A DNA stretch of 64,000 nt from Streptomyces sp. ITFR-21. Its GTDB lineage: Bacteria > Actinomycetota > Actinomycetes > Streptomycetales > Streptomycetaceae. Location: contig NZ_CP134605.1 of NCBI RefSeq assembly GCF_031844685.1, positions 1,645,501-1,709,500 of the forward strand. The letters run 5' to 3'. The position numbers and the translations under genes are program-made. Within the stretch, counting starts at the first letter, position 1. Each line of letters begins with the position of its first letter. Below are positions 50,511 through 60,810 of the stretch, one piece after another. The notes below the pieces were generated by a model. The model saw only the letters and a program-made list of their open reading frames with translations. It was not told the DNA's origin and searched no databases.

Positions 50511-51887
50511 TCAGTCGAGGTAGCCGTGGAGCTGGTCGGCGAAGGCGTGGTCGCGCAGCTTGCCCAGCGTCTTGGACTCGATCTGGCGGATCCGCTCCCG
50601 GGTGACCCCGAAGATCCGGCCGATCTCCTCCAGCGTACGGGGACGGCCGTCGGCGAGCCCGTACCGCAGCTGGACGACCTTGCGTTCGCGCTCGCCGAGC
50701 GTGGACAGCACCGCCTCCAGGTGCTCGCGCAGCAGCAGGAACGCGGCCGACTCGGCCGGTGAGGCGGCGTCGCCGTCCTCGATGAGGTCGCCGAGGGCGA
50801 CGTCGTCCTCCTCACCGACCGGGGCGTGCAGCGACACCGGCTCCTGGGCGAGCCGCAGCACCTCCCAGACCCGTTCCTCGGTCAGGTCCAGTCGGACGGC
50901 GACCTCCCCGGTGCTCGGTTCGCGGCCGTGCTCCTGGAGGAGGAGGCGCTGGACGCGGACCACGCGGTTGATCAGCTCCACCACGTGCACGGGGACGCGG
51001 ATGGTACGGGCCTGGTCGGCGAGCGCGCGGGACATCGCCTGGCGGATCCACCAGGTGGCGTAGGTGGAGAACTTGTAGCCGCGGGCGTAGTCGAACTTCT
51101 CGACCGCGCGGATCAGGCCGACGTTGCCCTCCTGGACCAGGTCGAGCATGATCAGGCCGCGGCCGATGTAGCGCTTGGCCACCGAGACGACGAGCCGCAG
51201 GTTCGCCTCTATCAGGCGCCGTTTGGCCGTCCGGCCGAGCACGACCAGGCGGTCGAGGTCGACGGCGAGCCGGGAGTCCAGGTCGGGGAAGGCGGCGAGC
51301 TTCTCCTCCGCGAACAGGCCGGCCTCCACCCGGCGGGCCAGCTCGACCTCCTCGGCGGCCGAGAGCAGCGGGATGCGGCCGATCTCGCGCAGGTACTGGC
51401 GGAAGAGGTCGGCGGAGGGGCCGGCCGCCGCCTCGGCGCGCAGCGACCTGAGCGGCGGGGCGGGGTCGAGGAACCCGGCCGCGTCGGGCGGGGCCGCCAC
51501 GTCGGACACGTCGGACACGTCGGGCAGGTCGGGCAGGTCGGGCAGGTCGGCCACACCGGCGACGTCGGGCGGCACGTCGGCGAGGTCCTGGAGGTCCGGA
51601 GGTCCGGCCTCCGCAACCCTCTTGCCCCCCTTGCCCTCCTCGGCCTCCTCGGCCTCCTCGGCGTCCGCCGGGGCCCCGGCCTCCTGGACGTCCCCGGGGG
51701 CCCGGGAAGGCCCGGGGTCCTCGCGCTCCCGCGGCGGGTCGGACCCCGCGCCTTCCCCGCGCTGTTCCGGCACCCGGGACACCGGCGCCGAGGGCAGCGC
51801 CTCGGCGACGGCCGGCAGTACGGGGAACGCGACCGGGAAGTCCGGCCGGGGTTCGGTCTCGACCTGGATCTGGCTTCGGGTCTGCAC
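50511..51887 (-). CDS. hrdA: principal-type RNA polymerase sigma factor (HrdA-like)
   Basis: A 458-residue sigma-70 of group 1/2. After an acidic, low-complexity N-terminus, region 1.2 is [20 protein letters not shown], region 2.3/2.4 [19 protein letters not shown] (-10 recognition), region 3 [20 protein letters not shown], region 4.2 [20 protein letters not shown] (-35 recognition). The GTG at 51887 has GGAGGT seven bases ahead; longer frames to 52055 lack a site. The place beside dnaG fits HrdA rather than the essential HrdB; the symbol rests on that synteny as I recall it. The repeats AEEAEEAEE and [17 protein letters not shown] come from 9-base tandem duplications. Confidence 0.85.
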   Translation of the reverse strand: MQTRSQIQVETEPRPDFPVAFPVLPAVAEALPSAPVSRVPEQRGEGAGSDPPREREDPGPSRAPGDVQEAGAPADAEEAEEAEEGKGGKRVAEAGPPDLQDLADVPPDVAGVADLPDLPDLPDVSDVSDVAAPPDAAGFLDPAPPLRSLRAEAAAGPSADLFRQYLREIGRIPLLSAAEEVELARRVEAGLFAEEKLAAFPDLDSRLAVDLDRLVVLGRTAKRRLIEANLRLVVSVAKRYIGRGLIMLDLVQEGNVGLIRAVEKFDYARGYKFSTYATWWIRQAMSRALADQARTIRVPVHVVELINRVVRVQRLLLQEHGREPSTGEVAVRLDLTEERVWEVLRLAQEPVSLHAPVGEEDDVALGDLIEDGDAASPAESAAFLLLREHLEAVLSTLGERERKVVQLRYGLADGRPRTLEEIGRIFGVTRERIRQIESKTLGKLRDHAFADQLHGYLD

Positions 51888-52241
51888 GGAAGCGACCTCC
51901 GCGATGAGCGCGACAATGGGCTCGGAGAAGGGCTGGGGCCGAGCCGTTCCGCGAAGCTCCGGCCAAGCCAGACCCCGGGCGCCGTCACCCAGTGTGGCCC
52001 ACGACACGCCCCGCCACGAGGGTCGTGCGTACGCTTTTTCACGCCACGTCACCACCCGCGTCCGTGTGGTGACGGCGGCTCAGGCGGCCGGAGGCGGGGC
52101 GGGGCGCCGTCGCGGGGCGGGGGGAGGGCCGCGGCGCGGCCGGAGCGGCCCGGCAAGACCGGCGGGAAGGCGCGCACGGCCGGCGGCACCGGGCCCGCCG
52201 AGAACACCTCGGCGGCGGCCGGACCGGCTCGGCCCGCCCGG

Positions 52242-54158
52242 CTACAGGCCGGCCGCGCCCAACTGCCGGAGCCTGCGGCCGTAACTCTGCAGCGCCCACA
52301 GTTCGTCCCGGAGGGTGACCCGCTCCGGCGCCTCCTGCGGCACGCCCTGCGCGTCGAGCCGCGCGTGGGCCGCCTGCACCTCGGCGACCCGCCGGGACAC
52401 CGCGTTCAGCCGTACGTCGACCAGCACCGCGCCGGCGTAGAACTCCGGTGCCTTGTGCATCACCGGCTCGACGGCCAGCTCCGTCACCCAGGTACGTACC
52501 GTGTCGTCCGGCGCCGCCTCCCGGACCCGCGTCAGGTAGTCCGGGTCCGCGTGATCGGTGCCGCCCGCCTGCGCGATCACCCGGCGCACCGCCGCGTACG
52601 GCGGGCCGGTGAACTCGTCCTCGCCATAGGCGTCGAAGGCGGGCGAGACCAGGTGCGGGAACTGGAGGGCCAGCTTGAGCAGTTCGCGCTCCAGGCGGTG
52701 CGCCGGGCTGCGCAGGTCGAGCCGGGGGCCGGAGGCGGTCGCCCTGGCCGGGCCCGCCGACGCGCCGGGGCCCGGCCGGGGCGGGCGTCCACGGTCGGCG
52801 ACCGGCGCGTTGCCCGCCGCCCGGGCCCGGGACATCGCCCGGACCCGGCGGATGATCGACTGCTCCTCGGACTGGGTGGCGATGCCCGCCATGCCGATCA
52901 GCCGGATCGCGTAGCGGTCCCGCAGCGACTGGTTCTTGATCGCGGCCACCACCGGGACCGCCGCGTCCACCGCCGCCACCCGGCCCTCGTCGGTGTCCAG
53001 GTTGTAGCGGGCCACGATCGAGCGCAGCGCGAACGCGAACAGCGGGGTGCGCCCGTCGATCAGCCGCTGCACCGCCGCGTCGCCCTCGGCGAGCCGCAGC
53101 TCGCAGGGGTCCATGCCGCCGGGGGTGATCGCGATGGACGTCTCGGCGGCGAACTTCTGGTCGTCCTCGAACGCCCGCAGCGCCGCTTTCTGGCCCGCGT
53201 CGTCGCCGTCGAAGGTGAACACCACCTCGGCGAGCGCGTTGTCCATCAGCAGCCGCCGCAGGATCTTGATGTGGTCGCCGCCGAACGCGGTGCCGCAGGT
53301 GGCGATCGCGGTGGTGACGCCGGCCAGGTGGCAGGCCATCACGTCGGTGTAGCCCTCGACGACCACCGCCCGGCCGGTCCTGGCGATCTCCTTCTTCGCC
53401 AGGTCGATCCCGTACAGCACCTGGGACTTGCGGTACAGCGGGGTGTCGGGCGTGTTCAGGTACTTCGGCCCCTGGTCGTCCTCGCGCAGCTTGCGCGCGC
53501 CGAAGCCGATCACCTCGCCGGTGATGTCCCGGATCGGCCAGATCAGCCGGCCCCTGAAGCGGTCGATCGCCCCGCCACGCCGGCTTTCCGAGGCCAGCCC
53601 GGAGACGATGAGCTCCTTGTCCGAAAAGCCCTTCCCGCGCAGGAACCGCACCAGGTGGTCCCAGCCGGCCGGCGCGTACCCCACGCCGAAGTGCTCCGCC
53701 GCGGCCTGGTCGAACCCGCGCCCGGCCAGGAACTTCCGCCCGATCTCCGCCTCGGCCGAGCCCAGTTGCTCGACGTAGAAGGCCGCCGCCGCCCGGTGCG
53801 CCTCGACCAGCCGGATCCGCTCCCCCTGCTGCCGGCCGGGGACGTGGCTGCCCTCCTCGTACCGCAGCGTGATCCCGGCCTGCCCGGCCAGCCGCTCCAC
53901 GGCCTCGGTGAACGACAGGTGGTCCAGCTTCATCACGAACGCGAGCGTGTCGCCGCCCTCGCCGCAGCCGAAGCAGTGGTACAGGCCCTTGGCCGGACTG
54001 ACCTGGAAGGAGGGGGACTTCTCGTCGTGGAAGGGGCACAGGCCCTTGAGGTTGCCGCCGCCGGCCGGTCTGAGCTGGAGGTACTCCGAGACGACGGCGT
54101 CGATGGGGACGGCGTCGCGTACCGCCTTCACGTCCTCGTCCCTGATCCTGCCGGCCAC
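52242..54158 (-). CDS. dnaG: DNA primase
   Basis: A 638-residue primase that lays RNA primers at the replication fork. The CHC2 zinc finger is at about 41-66 (CPFHDEKSPSF ... HCFGCGEGGD), the catalytic core follows (IDRFRGRLIWPIRDITGEVI) and the TOPRIM domain has VVVEGYTDVMA and FTFDGDDAGQKAA. A basic proline-rich linker (about 440-475) leads to the DnaB-binding C-terminal domain. The ATG at 54158 is the family start (MAGRIRDEDVKAVRD). Sequence is intact and conserved. The 186-base gap to the sigma gene downstream shows no clear feature. Confidence 0.97.
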   Translation of the reverse strand: MAGRIRDEDVKAVRDAVPIDAVVSEYLQLRPAGGGNLKGLCPFHDEKSPSFQVSPAKGLYHCFGCGEGGDTLAFVMKLDHLSFTEAVERLAGQAGITLRYEEGSHVPGRQQGERIRLVEAHRAAAAFYVEQLGSAEAEIGRKFLAGRGFDQAAAEHFGVGYAPAGWDHLVRFLRGKGFSDKELIVSGLASESRRGGAIDRFRGRLIWPIRDITGEVIGFGARKLREDDQGPKYLNTPDTPLYRKSQVLYGIDLAKKEIARTGRAVVVEGYTDVMACHLAGVTTAIATCGTAFGGDHIKILRRLLMDNALAEVVFTFDGDDAGQKAALRAFEDDQKFAAETSIAITPGGMDPCELRLAEGDAAVQRLIDGRTPLFAFALRSIVARYNLDTDEGRVAAVDAAVPVVAAIKNQSLRDRYAIRLIGMAGIATQSEEQSIIRRVRAMSRARAAGNAPVADRGRPPRPGPGASAGPARATASGPRLDLRSPAHRLERELLKLALQFPHLVSPAFDAYGEDEFTGPPYAAVRRVIAQAGGTDHADPDYLTRVREAAPDDTVRTWVTELAVEPVMHKAPEFYAGAVLVDVRLNAVSRRVAEVQAAHARLDAQGVPQEAPERVTLRDELWALQSYGRRLRQLGAAGL

Positions 54159-54246
54159 GGGGGAAGTCTACGGCCCTGGTGGGACGGGCCGGTCCGGACC
54201 CGGGGATTGACCCGCCGACGGGGAGGGGCTAGCTTCGCGATTCGTT

Positions 54247-54259
54247 AGGAAGCTTTCCT
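54247..54259. promoter_or_regulatory. 13-bp palindrome before the GH9 gene
   Basis: AGGAAGCTTTCCT is a perfect dyad in an AT-richer stretch (TTCGTTAGGAAGCTTTCCTG), 26 bases before the GH9 start codon. Similar TTAGGAAA..TTTCCTAA motifs are familiar upstream of secreted polysaccharide hydrolases in streptomycetes, to my recollection. It is a candidate operator for induction by oligosaccharide or for repression. Confidence 0.5.
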
Positions 54260-54284
54260 GTTACCGGGGTTCCGGGGAGTGCGC

Positions 54285-56192
54285 ATGCCGTTCCGTCGTA
54301 CGGGCAGGGCCGCGGTGACCGGGGTGACGGCCGCCGCCGTGCTGGCCGGACTGTCGCTGACCGGCGGGGCGGACGCCGTGGCGGACGCCGCCGGCGGGCT
54401 GGTCCGGGTCGACCAGGTGGGATACGCGGACGGTGCCGCCAAGGAGGCGTTCCTGCTGGCGGGGTCGCCGGTGTCCGGGGCGCGGTGGCGGCTGGTGGAC
54501 GGCCGCGGCCGGGCGGTCGCGGCGGGCCGTACGGCGACGAGCCTGGGGCGGTGGAACGCGGCCTACCCGGCGGTCTACCCGATCGACTTCAGCCGGGTAC
54601 GCACCCCGGGCGGATACCGCCTGGTGGTCGACGGCGCCGCCGCCTCACCGCTCGTCACCATCGGCCCGTCGGCTGCGGTCTTCGCCCGGCCCGCCGCCGA
54701 CGCCACCCGCTTCTTCCAGGCGCAGCGCGACGGCGCCGACCCGGTCCCCGGGCAGCTGGGACGCGGGCCCGCGCACCTGAACGACGCCAAGGCCGCAGTC
54801 TACGACCCGCCCGCCTACACCGACCCCGACGGCGACACCGTCGAGGCCGCGCCCGGGAAGGCCGGCGGCACCGTCGACGTCTCCGGCGGCTGGTTCGACG
54901 CGGGCGACTACCTGAAGTTCACCGAGACCACGTCGTACGCGGTGGCGGCCCTCCAGATCGCGGCGCTGCGGACCGGCGCCGGGCCCGCCTCCGCGCTGGG
55001 TGCCGAGGCGCAGCACGGTCTGGAGTGGCTGGACCGGATGTGGGACGGCACGACGAGGACGCTCTACATCCAGGTGGGCCTGGGTTCGGGGACGGAGGAC
55101 GGCAGCGTGGTCGGCGACCACGACGTGTGGCGGCTGCCGGAGAAGGACGACACCGACCGGGCCCACCCCTTCCTGCGGAACCGCCCGGTCTTCCGGGCCG
55201 CCGCGCCCGGCTCGCGGATCAGCCCCAACCAGGCCGGCCGGCTGGCCGCCGACTTCGCGCTCGCCGCCCAGCGGTACGCCGCCACCGGCCGCGCCGCCGA
55301 CCGCGCCAGGGCCCAGGGGTACCTGGCGACCGCCGCGCAGATCTACGGCCTGGCCGACACCGGCCCCGGGCAGCTGGTCACCACCGTCCCGTACGGCTAC
55401 TACCCGGAGACCAGCTGGCAGGACGACCTGGCCTTCGGCGGCGCCGAACTGGCGCTGGCCGCGTAGCAGCTGCGCGACCCGCGGGCCTCGGGGTGGCTGC
55501 GGCAGGCCGCGCGGTGGGCGAAGGGCCACCAGGGCGAGGACGGCGCGGACAGCCTCAACATGTACGACACCGGCGCGCTCGCCGACCTGGACCTGGCCCG
55601 CGCGGAGAAGGCGGCCGGCGAGCCCCACGGCCTGGCGGCGTCGTATAAGCAGCTGATCGGCTACGTGCGAGGGCAGCTCGACACCGCCAGGGACCGCGCG
55701 GCGGCCGACCCCTTCCGCGCGGGCGCGGTCTACGACGACTTCGACGCGGACTCGCACACGCTGGGGCTGGCCGCGACCGTCCGGCTGTACCGGTCGGTGA
55801 CGGGCGACCGCTCGTACGACCGGTTCGGCACCGAGCAGCTCGACTGGCTGCTCGGCGCGAACGCCTGGGGCACGTCCTTCATGGTCGGCGAGGGCACCAC
55901 CTTCCCGCGGTGCACCGCCGGCGAGCTGGGCAACCTGGCGGGCAGCCTGGACGGCGGGCGGCCGCTGGAAGTGGGCGCGGTCGTCAACGGCCCCAACGGC
56001 TCGGCCCAGTTCGAGGACGGCCTCGGCGACTACCTGGACGGCATGCGCCCCTGCCCGGCCGCCGACGACCCGTTCGCCGCCTTCACCGGCCACGGCAGCA
56101 CCTACACCGACGACGTGCGCTCCTGGCAGAGTTCGGAACCGGCCCTGGACATGGACGCCTCGGGCCTGCTGGCCTTCTGCCTGTCCCGGTGA
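54285..56192 (+). pseudogene. GH9 cellulase interrupted by an in-frame TAG
   Basis: The frame runs 636 codons but codon 394 (55464-55466) is TAG. The front part has a signal peptide (VTGVTAAAVLAGLSLTGGADA), an Ig-like CelD_N domain (VRVDQVGYADGAAKEAFLLA) and the first half of the (alpha/alpha)6 barrel with the catalytic base region SGGWFDAGDYLKF. The back part continues in the same frame with QLRDPRASGWLRQAARWAKG, WLLGANAWGTSFMVGEG and the catalytic acid region SSEPALDMDASGL. Everything else is intact, so a single C-to-T or similar change made the stop. Truncation would lose the general acid. ATG 54285 has GGGGAG upstream. Confidence 0.85.
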
Positions 56193-56333
56193 GCGGCCGG
56201 CCCGGGTCCCGGACCGCCGCCGTGCAGACCGCGTACACCGTGCTCGTCGAAGCGGGCACCGGCCGCGGGCGGGTGGCGAAGGCCGGGCACCGGGCGCCGC
56301 GGGGACCGGGAGCGCCGTGCGCGACCGGGCGGG

Positions 56334-56813
56334 TCAGCGGTCGAGGTCCTTGGTGACGAAGACGTAGTGCGGGCCGCTCGGCCGGAGTTCGAACTGCTCG
56401 CCCTGGGCGGTGAAGCCCAGGTGTTCGTAGAAGCCGGTGGCGGCGATCCGGCCGTTGCACCAGGCGAGGGCGGCGCCGCGGGCGGCGGCCTCGCGCAGGC
56501 CGGCGTTGAGGGCGGCGGCGCCGAAGCCCCGGCCGCGGACCTCGGGGGCGCTGCCCATGCCGCGGAAGCGGTAGGCGGGGGCGGGCTCGCCCGGCAGCGG
56601 GTCGGGGAAGAAGGTCACACAGCCCTTGACCGTGCCGCCGCCGGCCCCGCCGTCCCCGTGCCCGGCGGCGTCCCCGTCGTCGTACACCGCTATGTGGAAG
56701 GTGTCGCCGCGCGAGTCCTCCGGATAGACGGCGGTCTCGCGCGGCATCCCGGTGCGCAGCACCGCCCACCGCAGGGCGAAGATCTCCTCGACGGGTACGA
56801 CGGCGGTCCGCAT
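56334..56813 (-). CDS. GNAT family N-acetyltransferase
   Basis: A 159-residue acetyltransferase. The acetyl-CoA loop is in EVRGRGFGAAALNAGLREAA, preceded by YRFRGMGSAP; the C-terminal part has NGRIAATGFYEHLGFTAQGE. A glycine-rich loop (about 50-60, DGDAAGHGDGGAGGGT) interrupts the first sheet and is probably a local expansion. The substrate is unknown. The ATG at 56813 lies 18 bases after the stop of the ferredoxin reductase gene on the same strand, so the two probably share a transcript. Confidence 0.88.
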   Translation of the reverse strand: MRTAVVPVEEIFALRWAVLRTGMPRETAVYPEDSRGDTFHIAVYDDGDAAGHGDGGAGGGTVKGCVTFFPDPLPGEPAPAYRFRGMGSAPEVRGRGFGAAALNAGLREAAARGAALAWCNGRIAATGFYEHLGFTAQGEQFELRPSGPHYVFVTKDLDR

Positions 56814-56831
56814 GGCGGGTGTCCTTCCTGG

Positions 56832-58094
56832 TCAGTCCAGGAGAGAGGCTAGCGCGACGGACGGGTCGGCCAGCGCGTCGGGGCCCACCGGGCGGTCGCT
56901 ACGGATCAGCTGCTGGACGGTGTCGGTGACGTCCCAGACGTTGACGTTCATGCCGGCCGTCACCCGGCCCTCGCGCAGCCAGAACGCGATGAACTGCCGC
57001 TTGCCCACGTCGCCGCGGCACACCACCTGGTCGTAGCTGCCGGGGGCGGCGTAGCCGGAGAACTCCAGGCCCAGGTCGTACTGGTCGGAGAAGAAGTACG
57101 GGACCCGCTGGTACGGCTCCCGGCCGCCGAGCATGGCGCGGGCGGCGGCCGGGCCGCCGCCCAGGGCGTTCGCCCAGTGCTCGACCCGCAGCCGCAGCCC
57201 GAGCGGCGGGTGCTCGGCGTTGGCGACGTCGCCGGCCGCGTAGATGTCGGGGTCGGAGGTGCGCAGGCCCGCGTCGACCGCGATGCCGCCGCCCTGTTCC
57301 GGGGCGACCAGCGCCAGCCCGGCGGACTCGGCGAGCGCGGTACGGGGGGCGGCGCCGATCGCGGCGAGCACGTCGTGCGCGGGGTGCTCCTCGCCGTCGT
57401 CGGTGACGGCGGCCAGCACCATGCCGTCCTGGCCGATGATCTCGGTGAGCTTGCGGCCGAACTGGAAGCGGACGCCGTGCTCGGCGTGCAGGTCGGTGAA
57501 CACGGAGCCCAGCTCCGGGCCGAGTACGGAGTGCAGCGGGGTGGGCGAGGGCTCGATGACGGTCACCTCGGCGCCGTAGCCGCGGGCGGCGGCGGCCACC
57601 TCCAGGCCGATCCAGCCCGCGCCGGCGATCACCAGGTGTCCGTTCTCCCGGCCGAGGCTGGTCAGGACGTGCTTGAGCCGGTCGGCGTGGGCCAGCCGGC
57701 GCAGGTGGTGCACGCCGGCCAGTTCGGTGCCGGGGATGTCGAGGCGGCGGGGCTCGGAGCCGGTGGCGAGCAGCAGCTTGTCGTACTGGAGGGTGGTGCC
57801 GTCGCCGAGGGTCACGGTGTGGGCGGCGCGGTCCAGGTGGACGACCGGCTGGCCGAGGTGCAGCTCGATGTCGTGCTCGGCGTACCAGCCGGGCTGCTGC
57901 ACGAACAAGGTGTCGCGGTTTGAGGTGCCGGCCAGATAGCTCTTGGACAGCGGTGGGCGTTCGTAGGGGTGGTCGCGCTCGTCGCCGATCAGTATCACCC
58001 GGCCGGTGAATCCCTCGGAACGCAGCGTCTCCGCGGCCTTGGCCCCGGCGAGCCCCGCCCCGACGATCACGAAGGTCTGGTGTGCGTCCACCAC
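56832..58094 (-). CDS. FAD-dependent ferredoxin/rubredoxin-type reductase
   Basis: A 420-residue NAD(P)H-dependent flavoprotein of the oxygenase-coupled ferredoxin reductase group. FAD-binding FVIVGAGLAGAKAAETLRSE, PYERPPLSKSYL, the NADH loop LVIAGAGWIGLEVAAAARGYG and IYAAGDVANAEHP are all present, and the C-terminal reductase domain ends WDVTDTVQQLIRS. It would pass electrons to a ferredoxin, for example for a cytochrome P450; neither partner is adjacent. Starts at a GTG (58094 or the next codon, 58091). Confidence 0.92.
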   Translation of the reverse strand: MVDAHQTFVIVGAGLAGAKAAETLRSEGFTGRVILIGDERDHPYERPPLSKSYLAGTSNRDTLFVQQPGWYAEHDIELHLGQPVVHLDRAAHTVTLGDGTTLQYDKLLLATGSEPRRLDIPGTELAGVHHLRRLAHADRLKHVLTSLGRENGHLVIAGAGWIGLEVAAAARGYGAEVTVIEPSPTPLHSVLGPELGSVFTDLHAEHGVRFQFGRKLTEIIGQDGMVLAAVTDDGEEHPAHDVLAAIGAAPRTALAESAGLALVAPEQGGGIAVDAGLRTSDPDIYAAGDVANAEHPPLGLRLRVEHWANALGGGPAAARAMLGGREPYQRVPYFFSDQYDLGLEFSGYAAPGSYDQVVCRGDVGKRQFIAFWLREGRVTAGMNVNVWDVTDTVQQLIRSDRPVGPDALADPSVALASLLD

Positions 58095-58442
58095 TGTGCG
58101 CCTCCCCTGCCGGTCGTTGCCGGTCGTTCGTTATACGCGAGCGTCCCGCACGTCAGTGCCGTCCGGAAGAGCGCCGCGCCGGTCCGTTCTTGCGCCGTTC
58201 CTCTGCCGAACGTCCACTGAACGCCCGAACGATCCCTGCCGGCGGCCCTTTTCCGGACCGCCCGACATGATCATCGCATCGATACGCAAGGGTCTCCAGG
58301 GATCTGGGTGACGCGCGTTGCCGCAGAGCCGCGGCGCGGGGGTGCGCGCGGGGGCGCGAGGGGGGCGCCGGACCCGGAGCGGCGGCCGAGGACGACCCGG
58401 CCGCCGGAGGCACGCGGGACGCGGACGCCCGCGCGACAGACC
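58095..58442. other. gene-free stretch between reductase and dgt
   Basis: This 348-base gap is upstream of the reductase and downstream of dgt, both on the minus strand. It holds a direct repeat of GCCGGTCGTT near 58110-58128 close to the reductase start and a less GC-rich block at 58265-58310 that may carry the promoter. No gene or RNA was recognised. Confidence 0.5.
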
Positions 58443-59798
58443 CTAGGACGTCAGCCGGGCGTGGAGGGCGGTGGCCGCCGCGTCGGTGAGGGAGGCGATC
58501 TGGTCGACGACCGCGCGACGGCGGGCCGCGTCGTCGGGGGCGGCGTCGAACAGGGCCCGGAACTGGGGGTCCAGGCCCCGGGGGGCGCGGTCGAGCAGGG
58601 TGTGGGCCAGCTCGCCGATGAGGACCCGCTGCTCGGCGCGGCGCCGCGCGTGGGCGGCGCGCTGCATCACGTAGCGGTCGGCGACGGCCTTGAGCACCGC
58701 GCATTCGAGCCGCTGCTCCCGGGGGACCACCAGTTCCGCGCCGTACCGGGTGAGCCGGGCGGTGCCGTACCGCTCCCGGGTGGCCTCCTCGGCGGCCAGG
58801 CAGAAGCGGCCGATCAGCTGGGAGGCCGCGTCCTTGAGCCGCGCCTGGTCCAGCGCGCTGCCGTCGTAGCGGCGCGGCCACCACGGCTGGTCGAGCAGCC
58901 GGTCGAGCGCTGCGGCCAGCTCGGCGGGGTCGGTGCCGGGCGGGGCGTACCGGGCCGCGGCGCAGCCGAAGACCTCGGCCCGCTCAGGGCGGGACAGCAG
59001 GGCCCGGGGGTCTATGTGGCCGGCCTGGAGGCCGTCCTCCACGTCGTGCGCGGAGTACGCCACGTCGTCCGCCCAGTCCATGACCTGCGCCTCGAAGCAC
59101 TGGCGGCCCTCGGGCGCGCCCTGCCGCAGCCAGCGGAAGACCGGCAGGTCGTCCTCGTACACCCCGAACTTGCGGCTGCCCGGAGTCGTCGGGTGGCCGC
59201 CGCGCGGCCAGGGGTACTTGGTGGCCGCGTCCAGCGCGGCCCTGGTGAGGTTGAGCCCGACGCTGACCAGTCCGCCGTCGCCCGTGTCCCCGCCCGCGGC
59301 CCCCTCCGGCGCCGCCACGAACCGCTTCGGCTCGATCCGGGTCAGCAGCCGCAGGCTCTGCGCGTTGCCCTCGAACCCGCCGCAGTCCGCGGCGAACTCG
59401 GCCAGTACCAGCTCCCCGTTGTGGCCGAAAGGCGGGTGTCCGAGGTCGTGCGCCAGGCAGGCAGTCTCGACCAGGTCGGGGTCGCAGCCGAGCGCCGCGC
59501 CCAGCTCCCGGCCGACCTGCGCGCACTCCAGCGAGTGGGTGAGCCGGGTGCGCGGGCTGGTGTCGGTCACCGCCGCGCCGCCCACCCCGGGGTCCATCAC
59601 CTGCGTCTTCCCGGCCAGCCTGCGCAGCGCCGCCGAGTGCAGCACCCGGGCCCGGTCGCGCTGGAAGGCGGTACGTCCGGGCCGCTTGTCCGGCTCGGGC
59701 ACATAGCGTTCCAGGTCGTCGCGGCCGTACGGCCCGTGCCGCTCGTACGGTTCGGGATGGCCGGGGGCGGCGCCGGGTGGTCGGTGGTTCACTGCCAT
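58443..59798 (-). CDS. dgt: deoxyguanosinetriphosphate triphosphohydrolase-like protein
   Basis: A 451-residue HD-domain dNTP triphosphohydrolase that splits dGTP or other dNTPs into nucleoside and triphosphate. The metal ligands lie in [14 protein letters not shown] (His), [15 protein letters not shown] (His-Asp) and [19 protein letters not shown] (Asp); [20 protein letters not shown] is the family N-terminus. The position near dnaG is usual in actinobacteria. ATG at 59798 is taken; a GTG two codons on (59792) has a better-spaced AGGGG, so the true N-terminus may be two residues shorter. Confidence 0.94.
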   Translation of the reverse strand: MAVNHRPPGAAPGHPEPYERHGPYGRDDLERYVPEPDKRPGRTAFQRDRARVLHSAALRRLAGKTQVMDPGVGGAAVTDTSPRTRLTHSLECAQVGRELGAALGCDPDLVETACLAHDLGHPPFGHNGELVLAEFAADCGGFEGNAQSLRLLTRIEPKRFVAAPEGAAGGDTGDGGLVSVGLNLTRAALDAATKYPWPRGGHPTTPGSRKFGVYEDDLPVFRWLRQGAPEGRQCFEAQVMDWADDVAYSAHDVEDGLQAGHIDPRALLSRPERAEVFGCAAARYAPPGTDPAELAAALDRLLDQPWWPRRYDGSALDQARLKDAASQLIGRFCLAAEEATRERYGTARLTRYGAELVVPREQRLECAVLKAVADRYVMQRAAHARRRAEQRVLIGELAHTLLDRAPRGLDPQFRALFDAAPDDAARRRAVVDQIASLTDAAATALHARLTS

Positions 59799-60050
59799 GC
59801 CCCTGACGGTAACCGCCCGCGCCGACGGGGGTGGCGACACGTACGTGTACGGACGGACTCACGCACGGCCGTGCACCGGGCCGCGCGTGCGGCGCGGCGA
59901 CCGACCGGGCGCGCGCGGTGTGGCGGGCCACGGCCGTCCGGCGGCGTTCGGCCGAAGGGGAACCCGGCCCCGGGGTTTTCGCGTCCACCAGGGTCGGTCA
60001 GGACGGTCGCCCGGGGCCGGGGCGGGGGGAGGGCAGGCGAGGGGAACGTC

Positions 60051-60752
60051 ATGCGCGTACCGGAGCGGGTGGTCCGGATCGGCCCCGCCTTCCCCGCACC
60101 CGGCGCGAGTGGCGCCGCCTGGCCCGGGTCGCCGTCGCCTGCTGCGTCCTGGCGCTGCCGCCCGCCACCTGGCTGCGGCTCGGCGCGGGCGACCGGGTGC
60201 GGTCGGCGGCGGACGTGCCGGGCGAGCCGGTGGCCGTGGTGTTCGGGGCCGGGCTGTGGCACGGGCGGCCGTCGCCGTACCTGGCCCACCGGCTGGACGC
60301 GGCCGCGCGGCTGTACCGGGCGGGGACGGTACGGGTCGTGCCGGTGACCGGCGACAACGGCCGGACGCCGTACGACGAGCCGGGCGCGGTGCGGACGTAC
60401 CCGGCCGCGCACGGGGTGCCCCGGGGCAAGGTGGTGCCGGACTACGCCGGCTTCGACACCCCAAGACTCCTGCGACCGGGCCGAGCGGGTGTTCGGGGTG
60501 GACCGGGCGGTGCTGGTCAGCCAGGGGTTCCACATCCGCCGGGCGCTCGCGCTGTGCGCCGCGGCCGGCGTCGACGCGTACGGGGTCGGGGTGGACGAGC
60601 CGCACGACGCGACCTGGCTGGCGGGCGGGGTGCGCGAGCTGCTGGCCGCGGACAAGGCGGCGCTCGACGTGCTGGTCAAGCCCGACCCGCGGTTCCTCGG
60701 CCCGCACGAGGACGGCGTGGCCCGCGCGCTCGCCGGGCCGTCCGCGCGCTGA
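60051..60752 (+). pseudogene. SanA/YdcF-like (DUF218) gene with frameshifts
   Basis: The homology is split over two frames. The first part reads LARVAVACCVLALPPATWLR (membrane anchor), then VAVVFGAGLWHGRPSPYLAH and TGDNGRTPYDEPGAV. At CCCC (60459-60462) the frame slips and continues as RVFGVDRAVLVSQGFHIRRA, with VGVDEPHDATWLAGG to a TGA at 60752. Removing one C restores the expected FDT-x-DSC-x-RA region. In addition, the best ATG (60051, after GAGGGGAAC) is in the frame of the second half, so a further slip near the 5' end is implied. Relatives affect envelope permeability (vancomycin exclusion at high temperature). Confidence 0.75.
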
Positions 60753-60810
60753 CCGCGTGTGCCACCCTTGAAACGGTGGCACGTACCCGGCTGCGGAGAG
60801 GAACTGACCG

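Noticed and set aside
51888..52055. N-terminal extension of the sigma factor up to 52055
   Set aside because: The GTG at 51887 has an ideal GGAGGT site; the extension lacks one and has no sigma-like sequence.
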